From Pseudomonadota bacterium (lineage in GTDB: Bacteria > Pseudomonadota > Gammaproteobacteria > Steroidobacterales > Steroidobacteraceae): 25,322 nucleotides of DNA. Numbering within the stretch: the first letter of the stretch is position 1; each line of letters opens with the position of its first letter. Below, piece after piece: positions 6,614 to 14,465 of the stretch. A program made the translations under genes and the position numbers. Location: assembly GCA_023391815.1 (NCBI GenBank), contig JAEWAF010000100.1:1-25322 (forward strand), read 5' to 3'. The notes under the pieces were generated by a model, which worked only from the letters and a program-made list of their open reading frames with translations, made no database searches and was not told the DNA's origin.

Positions 6614-8539
6614 ATGCCAGCGTGGTTCATGAGCGAGCATTCACTGTGTCGCAAGGTCTTTGCGATCGCATTTGTTTCAGGCCTTATCGTCAGCCATCTC
6701 GCGGCCGCAGCCGAGGGCCCCGCGCCCGACCCTCGCGCGAACCTTCCCGGTCGCCAGGTTTATGAAACGTATTGCGCGGCCTGCCACAACATTCCGGGCA
6801 CTCGCGCGCCGGCGTTGTCAGCGTTGCAACTGATGAGCGCGCAGTCGCTGCGTCTCGCCCTCACCACGGGAGTCATGCAACAGCAGGGCTCGTTGGTGCC
6901 GAAAGAAAAGATGCCGCAGCTCATCGAATATCTCGCGGCGCCCGAAGACGACAGCAATTGGACCGCGGCCATGATGTGTAGCCCCGATCGTCGCGCCGTC
7001 GATCTGAAAGCGACACCCGCGCTCACGATGTTCGGCGTCGATCACAACAACAGCCGTCGCCTGAGCGCCAAACAAGCCGGACTCAACAGCAAACAATTGC
7101 CGGAGCTGGAACTGGCGTGGGCCATCGGCTTCCCGAAGACCACATCGCTGCGCTCGTCGCCGGTGATCGTCGGCTCGACGATGTTTTATGCGCCGGCCCA
7201 GAGCGGCAAGCTGCTCGCACTGGACATCGACAAGGGGTGTGCGAAGTGGGTTTATGACGTCGGCGTGCCGGTGCGCAGTTCGGTCTCCTTTGGTGACATC
7301 GGCTCACGCAAAGCGCTGATCCTGGCCGACCAGCAAGCTCAAGTGCACGCCGTCGACGCGCAGACCGGCGAGCGCATCTGGAAAGCCAACGGGCGTCACG
7401 ATGCGACTGGCAACATCACCGGCGCGCCGGTGTTTTATAAAGATCGCATCATCGTGCCGGTTTCTTCGTCGGGCGTCGGCAGCGGCGCGAATCCGAAGTT
7501 CGAATGCTGCGTCGGTCACGGCGCGGTCGTCGCGCTCGATGCCCAGACCGGCAAGCAATTGTGGACTGCTCACACCATGGAAGACGCGCAGTACACCGGC
7601 AAAACCAACTCCGTCGGCGTGAAACTGCGTGGACCTTCGGGCGCACCGATCTGGTCGACTCCATCGATCGACGTCGAACGAGGACTGATCTACGCGACCA
7701 CCGGTCAGGACACGTCGTTGCCGGCGACGCCGACCAGCGACTCGGTGCTCGCGATCGACCTTGGCACCGGCGCCTTGAAGTGGACGTTTCAAGCGCTCGC
7801 CAACGATGTTTGGAATCTCGCGTGTCGCCCCGATCCCGCGCAGTCCGGTCCGAACTGCCCGAGTCCGGCCGACAGTGTGTTGAAGGATTATGATTTCGGC
7901 GCGGGTGCCGTACTCGCGAAGAAACGCGATGGCAGCGACATCGTGCTCGCCGGCCAGAAGTCGGGCGACGTTTGGGCGCTCGATCCGGAGCGGAACGGCA
8001 AGCTGCTGTGGCGACAAACGTTCGGCGATGGCAGCGCGCTTGGCGGCGTTCACTGGGGCCTGGCCATCGACAGCGAACATCGAGTGTTCGCGCCCATCAA
8101 CGATCCGCACTTCCCCGAATTCAAGGACTACGTGCCCGAACCCGGCATGAATGCCATCGACATCGACAGCGGCAAAGTGCTGTGGCGCACGCCGGTCACA
8201 CCCGATTGCAGCAACGGTCGCGAAGCACGCTTCAACCTGTGCGGCGAGAAATATGGCTTGTCGGCGGCGCCGCTGGTGATCGACAAATCCGTAGTCGCGG
8301 GCGCGCTGGACGGCCGGATCTATATCTTCGACGCCGCGACCGGCGACATCGTCTGGCAATACGACACGCTCCGCGACTTCGTCACGCTGAATGGCGTCAA
8401 AGGACAAGGCGGCGGCATCGACTCGCATTCGGTGTTCGCCGGCAGTGGCATGTTATTTGTGGCGTCCGGTTATGGCGGCTTCCGTCAGCCACCGGGGAAT
8501 GTGCTGCTGGCGTTTCGTCCCAAGGCCAAAACACGCTGA
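6614..8539 (+). CDS. Cytochrome c/PQQ quinoprotein, polyvinyl-alcohol-dehydrogenase-like
   Basis: A 641-residue periplasmic quinoprotein. A signal peptide (about residues 7-33) is followed by a short cytochrome c domain with CAACH (C54, C57, H58). Then comes a beta-propeller with repeated tryptophan-docking motifs, for example AVDAQTGERIW, ALDAQTGKQLW, AIDLGTGALKW, AIDIDSGKVLW and IFDAATGDIVW. A vicinal cysteine pair (C298-C299 in ECCVGHG) matches the adjacent-cysteine feature of PQQ enzymes. An N-terminal heme fused before the propeller, with this total length, is typical of polyvinyl alcohol dehydrogenase; most PQQ alcohol dehydrogenases carry the heme at the C-terminus. The actual alcohol substrate is inferred, not shown. 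I chose ATG 6614 because GTGGGGGA sits five bases upstream; the frame is open further 5' to a TTG at 6554. A hydrolase gene follows 20 bases downstream. Confidence 0.88.
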   Translation: MPAWFMSEHSLCRKVFAIAFVSGLIVSHLAAAAEGPAPDPRANLPGRQVYETYCAACHNIPGTRAPALSALQLMSAQSLRLALTTGVMQQQGSLVPKEKMPQLIEYLAAPEDDSNWTAAMMCSPDRRAVDLKATPALTMFGVDHNNSRRLSAKQAGLNSKQLPELELAWAIGFPKTTSLRSSPVIVGSTMFYAPAQSGKLLALDIDKGCAKWVYDVGVPVRSSVSFGDIGSRKALILADQQAQVHAVDAQTGERIWKANGRHDATGNITGAPVFYKDRIIVPVSSSGVGSGANPKFECCVGHGAVVALDAQTGKQLWTAHTMEDAQYTGKTNSVGVKLRGPSGAPIWSTPSIDVERGLIYATTGQDTSLPATPTSDSVLAIDLGTGALKWTFQALANDVWNLACRPDPAQSGPNCPSPADSVLKDYDFGAGAVLAKKRDGSDIVLAGQKSGDVWALDPERNGKLLWRQTFGDGSALGGVHWGLAIDSEHRVFAPINDPHFPEFKDYVPEPGMNAIDIDSGKVLWRTPVTPDCSNGREARFNLCGEKYGLSAAPLVIDKSVVAGALDGRIYIFDAATGDIVWQYDTLRDFVTLNGVKGQGGGIDSHSVFAGSGMLFVASGYGGFRQPPGNVLLAFRPKAKTR

Positions 8540-8559
8540 GTCTGCAACGGGGGAACCTC

Positions 8560-9738
8560 ATGTCGAACATCATTCGAATCTCTATCGCAGCCTGTGGACT
8601 GCTGCTGAGCGCGGCAGCGTTCTCACAATCGTCCGCTCCGGAGAGCGCACCGCCGGTCGCCAACGATTACAGCAAGCCCGAAACGTGGCTGTGCCGTCCG
8701 GGACGACAGGATGCCTGTGCCGTCGATCTCACGACCACCGTCATCGCCGCGGACGGCAAACTCACCCGGGAACCCTTCAAGGCCAATCCGAACGCGCCCA
8801 TCGATTGTTTCTACGTCTATCCGACGGTGTCGAACGATCCGACGCCGAACAGCGATATGAACGCGGGCCCGGAAGAGAACAGTGTCGTCCGCGCACAGTT
8901 CGCGCGCTTTGCTTCTCAATGCAAGCTGTACGCGCCGCTCTATCGCCAGGTGACGTTGAAGGCGCTGCGGGCCGCGATGGCCGGCGGTGGCGGTTTCCCG
9001 GCCGATCGCAAGCTCGGTTATAACGACGTGCTCGCGGCTTGGAATTATTATCTGCAGAACGACAACAAGGGTCGCGGCGTCGTGCTCATCGGGCACTCGC
9101 AAGGCTCCAGCGTGCTGACTCAGTTGATCAAGAGCGAGATCGACGGCAAGCCGATTCAATCAAAGGTCGTTTCAGCGTTGCTGCTGGGAACGAACGTTGC
9201 CGTGCCGAAAGGAAAGGATGTCGGCGGATCGTTCCAGAACGTACCGCTGTGCCGCTCCGCCTCGCAGCTGGGCTGCGTGATTTCGTATGTGACTTTCCGC
9301 AGTGACGTGCCGCCGCCGGCGAACTCGCGCTTCGGTCGCGTGCCAACGGAAGGAATGACGGCGGCTTGCGTCAACCCAGCAGCGCTCAAAGGTGGCAAGG
9401 CCGAGATGCACGCGTATCTATCGAGCGGGTTCAATGGTGTGAGCACGGAGTCGGCTCAGCCCAAGCCGTGGGCAACGGGTCTGAAGATCGACACGCCGTT
9501 TGTGAGTTTGCCCGGGTTGCTGACCGGGGAATGCGTGAGCAACGACGCGGGCTCGTACCTCGCGATCACGACGAACGCGAATCCTTCGGACCCGCGCACG
9601 GATGAAATCCCGGGCGATGTCGTCGCCAATGGCCAGGTCATGAAAGATTGGGGCCTGCATCTGATCGATGCCCACGTCGCGATGGGTAACCTGGTGGACG
9701 TGGTTGCGCAGCAGTCGAAGGCGTATCTCAAGAAATAA
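8560..9738 (+). CDS. Secreted DUF3089 alpha/beta hydrolase
   Basis: A 392-residue exported serine hydrolase of the DUF3089 (lysophospholipase-like) family. A signal peptide ends near residue 22 (AAAFSQ). The mature part has the family's conserved start (WLCRPGRQDACAVDL and CFYVYPTVSNDPT), then YAPLYRQVTL, and the nucleophile elbow GHSQG with S180. The Asp and His of the triad cannot be placed with certainty, although DAHVAMGN near the C-terminus is a good candidate for the His region. The ATG at 8560 follows GGGGGAACCTC. The open frame runs far upstream inside the quinoprotein gene, but that part is a shadow. The 20-base spacing makes it the second gene of an operon with the quinoprotein. Whether it cleaves oxidised polymer chains, as the oxidised-PVA hydrolase does in known PVA operons, is speculation from context. 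Confidence 0.9.
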   Translation: MSNIIRISIAACGLLLSAAAFSQSSAPESAPPVANDYSKPETWLCRPGRQDACAVDLTTTVIAADGKLTREPFKANPNAPIDCFYVYPTVSNDPTPNSDMNAGPEENSVVRAQFARFASQCKLYAPLYRQVTLKALRAAMAGGGGFPADRKLGYNDVLAAWNYYLQNDNKGRGVVLIGHSQGSSVLTQLIKSEIDGKPIQSKVVSALLLGTNVAVPKGKDVGGSFQNVPLCRSASQLGCVISYVTFRSDVPPPANSRFGRVPTEGMTAACVNPAALKGGKAEMHAYLSSGFNGVSTESAQPKPWATGLKIDTPFVSLPGLLTGECVSNDAGSYLAITTNANPSDPRTDEIPGDVVANGQVMKDWGLHLIDAHVAMGNLVDVVAQQSKAYLKK

Positions 9739-9762
9739 CGCGCTGCCGTCAATCGATCTACA

Positions 9763-9796
9763 CGCAGCGGGCGGAACTGCGCAATCGCCCGCTGCG
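9763..9796 (+). terminator. Perfect 11-bp stem-loop after the hydrolase gene
   Basis: CGCAGCGGGCG (9763-9773) is the exact reverse complement of CGCCCGCTGCG (9786-9796), with a 12-base loop. It follows the DUF3089 stop by 24 bases, a good terminator position, but only TTCG follows rather than a T-run. It also ends just ten bases before the HAD start codon, so in any read-through transcript it would occupy that gene's leader. Confidence 0.6.
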
Positions 9797-9806
9797 TTCG
9801 ACGACC

Positions 9807-10565
9807 ATGCGTTACCTCGCCCTGTGCACCGACTACGACGGCACCCTCGCCCGGCACGGCGCGGTTGACGAACCCACCATCCATGCGCTCGAACGACTGC
9901 GTAAATCGGGTCGCAAGCTCCTCATGGTCACCGGCCGTGAGCTCAACGAGCTGATCTCGGTGTTCCCGCGCCTGGATTTGTTCGATCTCGTGGTCGCCGA
10001 AAACGGCGCCCTGCTCTACAACCCCGCGACCAAAGCGCAGAAGCCGTTGTGCGAGCCGCCGCTCCCGCAATTCGTGGCCGCGTTACAGACCCGCAACGTC
10101 ACTCCGCTCAGCGTAGGCAGGACCATCGTTGCGACTCGCGAGCCTTACGAAAAGATCGCGCTCGAAGTCATCCGCGATCTGGGACTCGAGCTGCAGGTGA
10201 TATTCAACAAAGGCGCGGTGATGATCTTGCCCTCGGGCGTGAACAAGGCCACCGGGCTGCAAGCCGCGCTCGCCGAATTGAATCTTTCGGAGCACAACGC
10301 GGTCGGCGTCGGGGATGCGGAGAACGATCACGCCTTTCTCGGGATCTGCGAATGCGCGGTAGCCGTGGCGAACGCTCTGCCAGCCGTGCAGGAGAAAGCA
10401 GACTTCGTCACCAAGTCCACGCACGGTGCCGGCGTGACGGAGCTCATCGAGGAAATGCTCCGCGACGACCTCGCCTCGCGCGAGCTGGCGCGACGACGGC
10501 ATCATGTCGAAGTCGGCAAGCAGCCACCGACGTGGCGTGCCGCGCCGAATGTCGGCTCGACATAG
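9807..10565 (+). CDS. HAD-superfamily (Cof/IIB-type) phosphatase
   Basis: A 252-residue cytoplasmic HAD hydrolase that probably dephosphorylates a small sugar phosphate or similar metabolite. Motif I is DYDGT (nucleophile D9, acid/base D11). Motif II is MVTGRE, and motif IV is GVGDAENDHAF (D170, N173, D174). The cap is of the IIB type (SVGRTIV...GLELQVIFNKGAVMILPSGVNKATGL in outline). The start is fixed by motif I lying nine residues in; there is no visible ribosome-binding site, only the hairpin end at 9796. The C-terminal ~25 residues after RRRHHVEVGK are low in conservation and lie over a possible gene on the other strand. I recall related proteins in which the HHVEVG segment leads into a P-loop ATPase domain. 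If so, this copy has lost that domain. Confidence 0.88.
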   Translation: MRYLALCTDYDGTLARHGAVDEPTIHALERLRKSGRKLLMVTGRELNELISVFPRLDLFDLVVAENGALLYNPATKAQKPLCEPPLPQFVAALQTRNVTPLSVGRTIVATREPYEKIALEVIRDLGLELQVIFNKGAVMILPSGVNKATGLQAALAELNLSEHNAVGVGDAENDHAFLGICECAVAVANALPAVQEKADFVTKSTHGAGVTELIEEMLRDDLASRELARRRHHVEVGKQPPTWRAAPNVGST

Positions 10566-10744
10566 ATGAACATCGGCACGCCGCCATGGGCGATTGCCAT
10601 ATCCAGATCGCGCCGGTTGAAATAGCACCATTTGCTTGTATACATACGCCGTGCGCCTGCGCCTTCGTCTGCCGGCATCCAGCTCGTCGCATTCCGCTTG
10701 ATGAACGCGCGCGCTTTTGTAACCCTCGCTGCTTCCCCGGACAC
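10502..10744 (-). CDS. Possible small hypothetical protein or gene remnant, antisense to HAD end
   Basis: An open frame of up to 80 residues. From the internal ATG at 10678 it gives 58 residues containing RRMYTSKWCYFNRRDLDMAI and AHGGVPMFIYVEPTFG. Unlike most shadow frames here it has a balanced, protein-like composition with aromatic and hydrophobic residues and few runs of R, P or S. I do not recognise the family. It overlaps the last 64 bases of the HAD gene on the opposite strand and fills the otherwise empty 190-base gap before the M3 peptidase. No clear ribosome-binding site is seen. It may be a real small gene, a fragment, or chance. Confidence 0.3.
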   Translation of the reverse strand: MSGEAARVTKARAFIKRNATSWMPADEGAGARRMYTSKWCYFNRRDLDMAIAHGGVPMFIYVEPTFGAARHVGGCLPTST

Positions 10745-10755
10745 CGAAGTTCGAC

Positions 10756-12930
10756 ATGCCAGCAGCCAATATGTTTTCCGCCGCGTTGTTAACCGCGGCG
10801 CTCGGAACGATGACCATGAACGCGACCGCCGCCACTGCCCTAGCGCCAGACAATCCCTTCGCTCGCGAAAGCACGCTGCCGTTCAAGTGGCCGCCGCTCG
10901 ACCGGATCAAGAACGAGCACTACGTGCCGGCGATGGAAGCCGGCATGGCCGAGCAGCGCAAGGAAGTTGCCGAGATCGTGAACAACAAGGCCACGCCCAC
11001 GTTCGAGAACACCATCGTGCCGTTGGAGCGCTCGGGCCAGTTGCTCAATCGGGCCACGACGGTGTTCTTCGCGCTCAGCTCCTCGAACACCAACCCCGAG
11101 ATCGAAAAGGCGCAGACCGAAATGGCGCCGAAACTGTCGGCGCACTCGGACGGGATTTATCTGGACGCCGCCCTGTTCGCGCGCGTCAAGAAGCTCTACG
11201 ACCAACGCCAGTCTCTGGGCCTCGATCCGGAATCGCTGCGCCTGCTGGAGCGCTATCACACGAACTTCGTGCGCGCCGGCGCGAATCTGACCGAAGCGCA
11301 GAAGAAAGAGCTGCGCGCGCTCAATGAACAGATCTCGTCGAAGACCACGGAATTCCGGCAGCTGGTGCTCAAGGGCGACAACGCCGCCGCCATCGTGGTG
11401 GACACCAAAGAAGAGCTCGACGGCTTGAGCGACGCGCAGATCGCCACCGCCGCCGAAGCGGCGAAGACGCGCGGCAAGGAAGGCAAGTACGTGCTGACGC
11501 TGCTGAACACGACCGGTCAGCCGGCGCTGTCTCAGCTGAAGAACCGGACCGTGCGCGAGCGCTTGTACAAAGCGTCGGTCGCTCGCGGCTGGAGCGGCGA
11601 GTTCGACACGACCAAGCTGATCGCGGACATCGTCAAGCTGCGCGCCGATCGCGCCAAGTTGCTGGGCTATCCAAATCACGCAGCGTACGTGCTGGAGGAT
11701 GAAACAGCGCTCACGGCCGACGCTGTGAACAGCATGTTGAACCAGCTTGCCCCCGCTGCTGTAGCTAACGCACGGCGCGAGGCGGCGGATATGCAGCAGC
11801 TGATCGATGCGCAGGCTAAAGCCAACGGCACGCCGAGCTTTCAGCTGCAGGCGTGGGATTGGGATTTCTACGCCGAGCAGGTGCGCGCCAACCGCTATGC
11901 GTACGACGAAGCGCAGGTGCGGCCGTACTTCGAGCTGAATCGCGTGCTGGTCGACGGCGTGCTGTTCGCCGCGCAAGAGCTGTATGGTTTGAAGTTCAAG
12001 GAGCGCAAGGATCTGCCGGTTTATCAGGAAGACGTGCGCGTGTTCGGAGTGACCGATCGCGACGGCTCCGAGCTCGGCCTGTTCCTGTTCGATCCTTATG
12101 CCCGCAGCAACAAGCGCGGCGGCGCGTGGATGAACAGCTTCGTCGAACAATCCCGACTGTTCGGCAACAAGCCGGTTGTCACCAACACGCTGAACATTCC
12201 CAAGCCGCCGGCCGGGCAGCCGACGCTGCTGACCTGGGATGAAGTGACCACGACCTTCCACGAGTTCGGTCATGCCATTCATGGTTTGTTCTCGAGCGTG
12301 CAGTACCCGCAGTTCTCGGGCACCAACGTGCCGCGCGACTTCGTCGAGTACCCTTCTCAGTACAACGAAATGTGGGCCACCGAGCCGCGCGTGCTAGCGA
12401 ACTACGCGAAGCATCATCAGACCGGCGCGCCCATGCCGAAGGCGCTGATGGACAAAGTGCTGGCGGCGCAGAAGTTCAACCAAGGCTATGCGACCACGGA
12501 ATATCTGGCCGCGGCCATCCTCGATCAGCGCTATCACCAGCTGCCTCCGGGCAAGACGCCGGCAGCGGGCGAGATCGCCGCTTTCGAGGCCAATGCGCTG
12601 AAGTCGGCGGGCGTGGACTTTGCGCCGGTGCCGCCGCGTTATCGGTCGACCTACTTCCTGCACATCTTCTCCAGTCCGATCGGATACTCCGCCGGCTACT
12701 ACGCTTATATCTGGAGCGAAGTGCTGGCACGGGACACCGAGCACTGGTTCAAGACCCATGGCGGTCTGAAGCGGGAGAACGGCGATCTGTTGCGCTCGAA
12801 GGTGTTATCCAAGGGCTTTAGTGCGGATGCGCTGACGATCTTCCGGGATTTCTACGGCACTTCGCCCGAAATCGGCCCGCTGTTGGAAGCTCGGGGCCTG
12901 ACCGGCGGCACCGAGGCGGCCGCCAACTGA
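10756..12930 (+). CDS. dcp: M3-family zinc metallopeptidase, peptidyl-dipeptidase Dcp-like
   Basis: A 724-residue thimet-oligopeptidase-type enzyme that trims short peptides, in Dcp removing C-terminal dipeptides. The zinc site is HEFGH (502-506) in FHEFGHAIHGLFSS. The third ligand is likely E531 in DFVEYPSQYNEMW, the pattern that distinguishes Dcp/OpdA from other gluzincins. The C-terminal substrate-binding segment FSSPIGYSAGYYAYIWSEV is also conserved. An N-terminal signal peptide (about residues 1-26, ending ATAATA) predicts periplasmic location, whereas E. coli Dcp is mostly described without a classical signal. The start could be ATG 10756 or the in-frame ATG at 10771; neither has a strong ribosome-binding site. 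A strong terminator follows. Confidence 0.94.
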   Translation: MPAANMFSAALLTAALGTMTMNATAATALAPDNPFARESTLPFKWPPLDRIKNEHYVPAMEAGMAEQRKEVAEIVNNKATPTFENTIVPLERSGQLLNRATTVFFALSSSNTNPEIEKAQTEMAPKLSAHSDGIYLDAALFARVKKLYDQRQSLGLDPESLRLLERYHTNFVRAGANLTEAQKKELRALNEQISSKTTEFRQLVLKGDNAAAIVVDTKEELDGLSDAQIATAAEAAKTRGKEGKYVLTLLNTTGQPALSQLKNRTVRERLYKASVARGWSGEFDTTKLIADIVKLRADRAKLLGYPNHAAYVLEDETALTADAVNSMLNQLAPAAVANARREAADMQQLIDAQAKANGTPSFQLQAWDWDFYAEQVRANRYAYDEAQVRPYFELNRVLVDGVLFAAQELYGLKFKERKDLPVYQEDVRVFGVTDRDGSELGLFLFDPYARSNKRGGAWMNSFVEQSRLFGNKPVVTNTLNIPKPPAGQPTLLTWDEVTTTFHEFGHAIHGLFSSVQYPQFSGTNVPRDFVEYPSQYNEMWATEPRVLANYAKHHQTGAPMPKALMDKVLAAQKFNQGYATTEYLAAAILDQRYHQLPPGKTPAAGEIAAFEANALKSAGVDFAPVPPRYRSTYFLHIFSSPIGYSAGYYAYIWSEVLARDTEHWFKTHGGLKRENGDLLRSKVLSKGFSADALTIFRDFYGTSPEIGPLLEARGLTGGTEAAAN

Positions 12931-12974
12931 ACCGGGCCTGCGACTCGCCGCTGTAAAACCGCGGTAAACGCATG

Positions 12975-13012
12975 AAGGGGCGGCCGATGCTGTATGCTGG
13001 CCGCCCTTTTTT
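12975..13012 (+). terminator. Rho-independent terminator of the M3 peptidase gene
   Basis: GGGCGGCC (12978-12985) pairs exactly with GGCCGCCC (12999-13006) around a 13-base loop and is followed by six Ts (13007-13012). This is a textbook intrinsic terminator, 45 bases after the M3 peptidase stop. It lies inside an upstream extension of the FKBP open frame, which argues that the FKBP protein starts after it at 13032. Confidence 0.9.
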
Positions 13013-13031
13013 CTGGCGGATAAGGACTCCA

Positions 13032-13748
13032 ATGCGCGCGTTTGTCATAGCGTTAGTCGGATTCTTGGTGTTCGTGGCGGCGGTCAAGTTCTTTACGAAG
13101 GAACCCGCAGCCCATGCCGCGGCAGCCCCGGCCGCCTCCTCCGCTCCCGTCAGCGGCAGCGAGGACGACAAGGCGTTCTACGCCCTTGGCGTCGCCGTCT
13201 CCCAGAACATCGCTTCGTTCAACTTCACGCCGGCCGAACTGGAGAAGGTCAAACAGGGCTTCACCGACGGCGCGCTGGGCAAGCCGTCGCAGGTCGATGT
13301 TCAGAACTACATTCCGCGCCTGCGTGAATTGCAGACCGAGCGCGTCGCCGCCGCCGCCAAAGTGGCGCTCGACAAGGCCGCCGCCGAGCCTGGCGCGAAG
13401 CGCCTCGAAGACGGCCTGATCATCACGACCGTCAAGGAAGGCACCGGCCCGTCGCCCAAAGCCACCGATACCGTCAAAGTGCACTATCACGGCACCCTGC
13501 CGAACGGCACCGTGTTCGACAGCTCCGTTCAGCGCGGCGAGCCGGCGACCTTCCCGCTGAACGGCGTGATTCCGTGCTGGACCGAAGGCGTGCAGCTGAT
13601 GAAGGTGGGCGGCAAGAGCAAGCTGGTGTGCCCGGCTGCCATTGCTTACGGCGATCGCGGCGCGCCGCCGACCATCGGCCCCGGCGCCACGCTGATTTTC
13701 GAAGTGGAGCTGCTCGGGATCGAGCCGCCCGCGGCCGCTGCTAAATAA
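13032..13748 (+). CDS. FKBP-type peptidyl-prolyl cis-trans isomerase (Mip/FkpA-like)
   Basis: A 238-residue envelope prolyl isomerase that helps periplasmic or outer-membrane proteins fold. A hydrophobic N-terminal segment (about residues 4-20) is either a signal peptide or an anchor. An alanine-rich linker follows, then an FKBP_N dimerisation domain (about 38-115, with FYALGVAVSQNI and KVKQGFTDGA). The FKBP catalytic domain (about 125-232) includes VKVHYHGTLPNGTVFDSS, GVIPCWTEGVQLMKVGGKSK and IAYGDRGAPP. Its two cysteines (in IPCWTEG and LVCPAAI) fall in the catalytic domain. ATG 13032 has AAGGA nearby upstream and comes just after the terminator; the longer frame from 12972 would run through the terminator hairpin. 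dsbA follows after 37 bases, so the two form a periplasmic folding operon. Confidence 0.95.
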   Translation: MRAFVIALVGFLVFVAAVKFFTKEPAAHAAAAPAASSAPVSGSEDDKAFYALGVAVSQNIASFNFTPAELEKVKQGFTDGALGKPSQVDVQNYIPRLRELQTERVAAAAKVALDKAAAEPGAKRLEDGLIITTVKEGTGPSPKATDTVKVHYHGTLPNGTVFDSSVQRGEPATFPLNGVIPCWTEGVQLMKVGGKSKLVCPAAIAYGDRGAPPTIGPGATLIFEVELLGIEPPAAAAK

Positions 13749-13785
13749 CCGATCCATCTCAACAAGAACATCGGAGAGAACTATC

Positions 13786-14418
13786 GTGACCGCAGCTCGG
13801 CTTTTGTTCGCGCTGTTCCTGACCCTTGCCGCTCCGTTGTCCCTCACGCCGGCGCACGCTGCGCCGGCGCAGGGGACCGACTACACCCTGATCACTCCCC
13901 CGCAGCCGCAGATCGCTCCCGGCAACAAAGTCGAAGTGATCGAGTTCTTCTCGTACGGTTGCCCGCACTGCTATCACCTGTATCCGCTGCTGACGGACTG
14001 GAAGAAGACGCTGCCGGCGAATGCGGTGCTGATCAAAGTGCCCGTGTCGTTCGGCCGCCGCGAGTGGGGTCAGCTGGTTCGCGCGTATTACACGCTCGAG
14101 GCCACCGGTGACCTGGAGCGGCTCGACGGCAAGCTGTTCGACGCCATCCACGCCCAGAATCAGCCGCTGTTCGACCTCGATTCCCTGGCCGCCTGGGCCG
14201 CGCAGAACGGCATCGACGCGAACAAATTTCGCGCGCAATTCAACTCGCCCGAAGTGACTGCCAAGGCGATGCGCGCGGATCAGCTGTCCCGCGACTACAA
14301 AATCAACGGCGTCCCGACGCTGGCGGTCGCCGGCAAATACCGCGCGATCGGCAAAGACTTCCCGGACATGCTCCGCATCACGCGCGAGCTGGTGGATATG
14401 GCGGCTGCTGGGAAGTAA
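13786..14418 (+). CDS. dsbA: Thiol:disulfide oxidoreductase DsbA
   Basis: A 210-residue periplasmic oxidase that introduces disulfide bonds into exported proteins and is itself reoxidised by DsbB. A signal peptide (about residues 1-25, cleaved after AHA) precedes a thioredoxin fold. The active site is C59-P-H-C62, the same as E. coli DsbA, in FFSYGCPHCYHLYP. The cis-proline loop is GVPT with P177. The helical insertion lies between. Translation probably starts at the GTG at 13786, preceded by GGAGA at good spacing; no ATG fits. It is the second gene after the FKBP isomerase. Direct recurrences of hairpin sequence begin right at its stop codon. Confidence 0.96.
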   Translation: MTAARLLFALFLTLAAPLSLTPAHAAPAQGTDYTLITPPQPQIAPGNKVEVIEFFSYGCPHCYHLYPLLTDWKKTLPANAVLIKVPVSFGRREWGQLVRAYYTLEATGDLERLDGKLFDAIHAQNQPLFDLDSLAAWAAQNGIDANKFRAQFNSPEVTAKAMRADQLSRDYKINGVPTLAVAGKYRAIGKDFPDMLRITRELVDMAAAGK

Positions 14419-14465
14419 GCCAGCGGAGGCCCTTCTCCGATTAGCCGCTGGCCCCGCGCCAGCGG
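14419..14465 (+). terminator. Overlapping alternative stem-loops after dsbA
   Basis: The octamer GCCAGCGG occurs at 14419-14426, immediately after the dsbA stop, and again at 14458-14465. Its reverse complement CCGCTGGC lies between them at 14445-14452 and can pair perfectly with either copy, so two mutually exclusive 8-bp stems are possible (loops of 18 and 5 bases). A third small stem, CGGAG/CTCCG, can form inside the first loop. There is no T-tract. The position suggests a role in dsbA 3'-end formation, but this is inferred. Confidence 0.45.

Noticed and set aside
7972..8559. Upstream extension of the DUF3089 hydrolase frame inside the quinoprotein gene
   Set aside because: The extension is an out-of-frame shadow; a signal peptide and ribosome-binding site define the start at 8560.
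10840..12282. A 480-residue minus-strand open frame over the M3 peptidase
   Set aside because: Rich in R, Q, H and L, with no family features; the plus strand encodes a full M3 peptidase.
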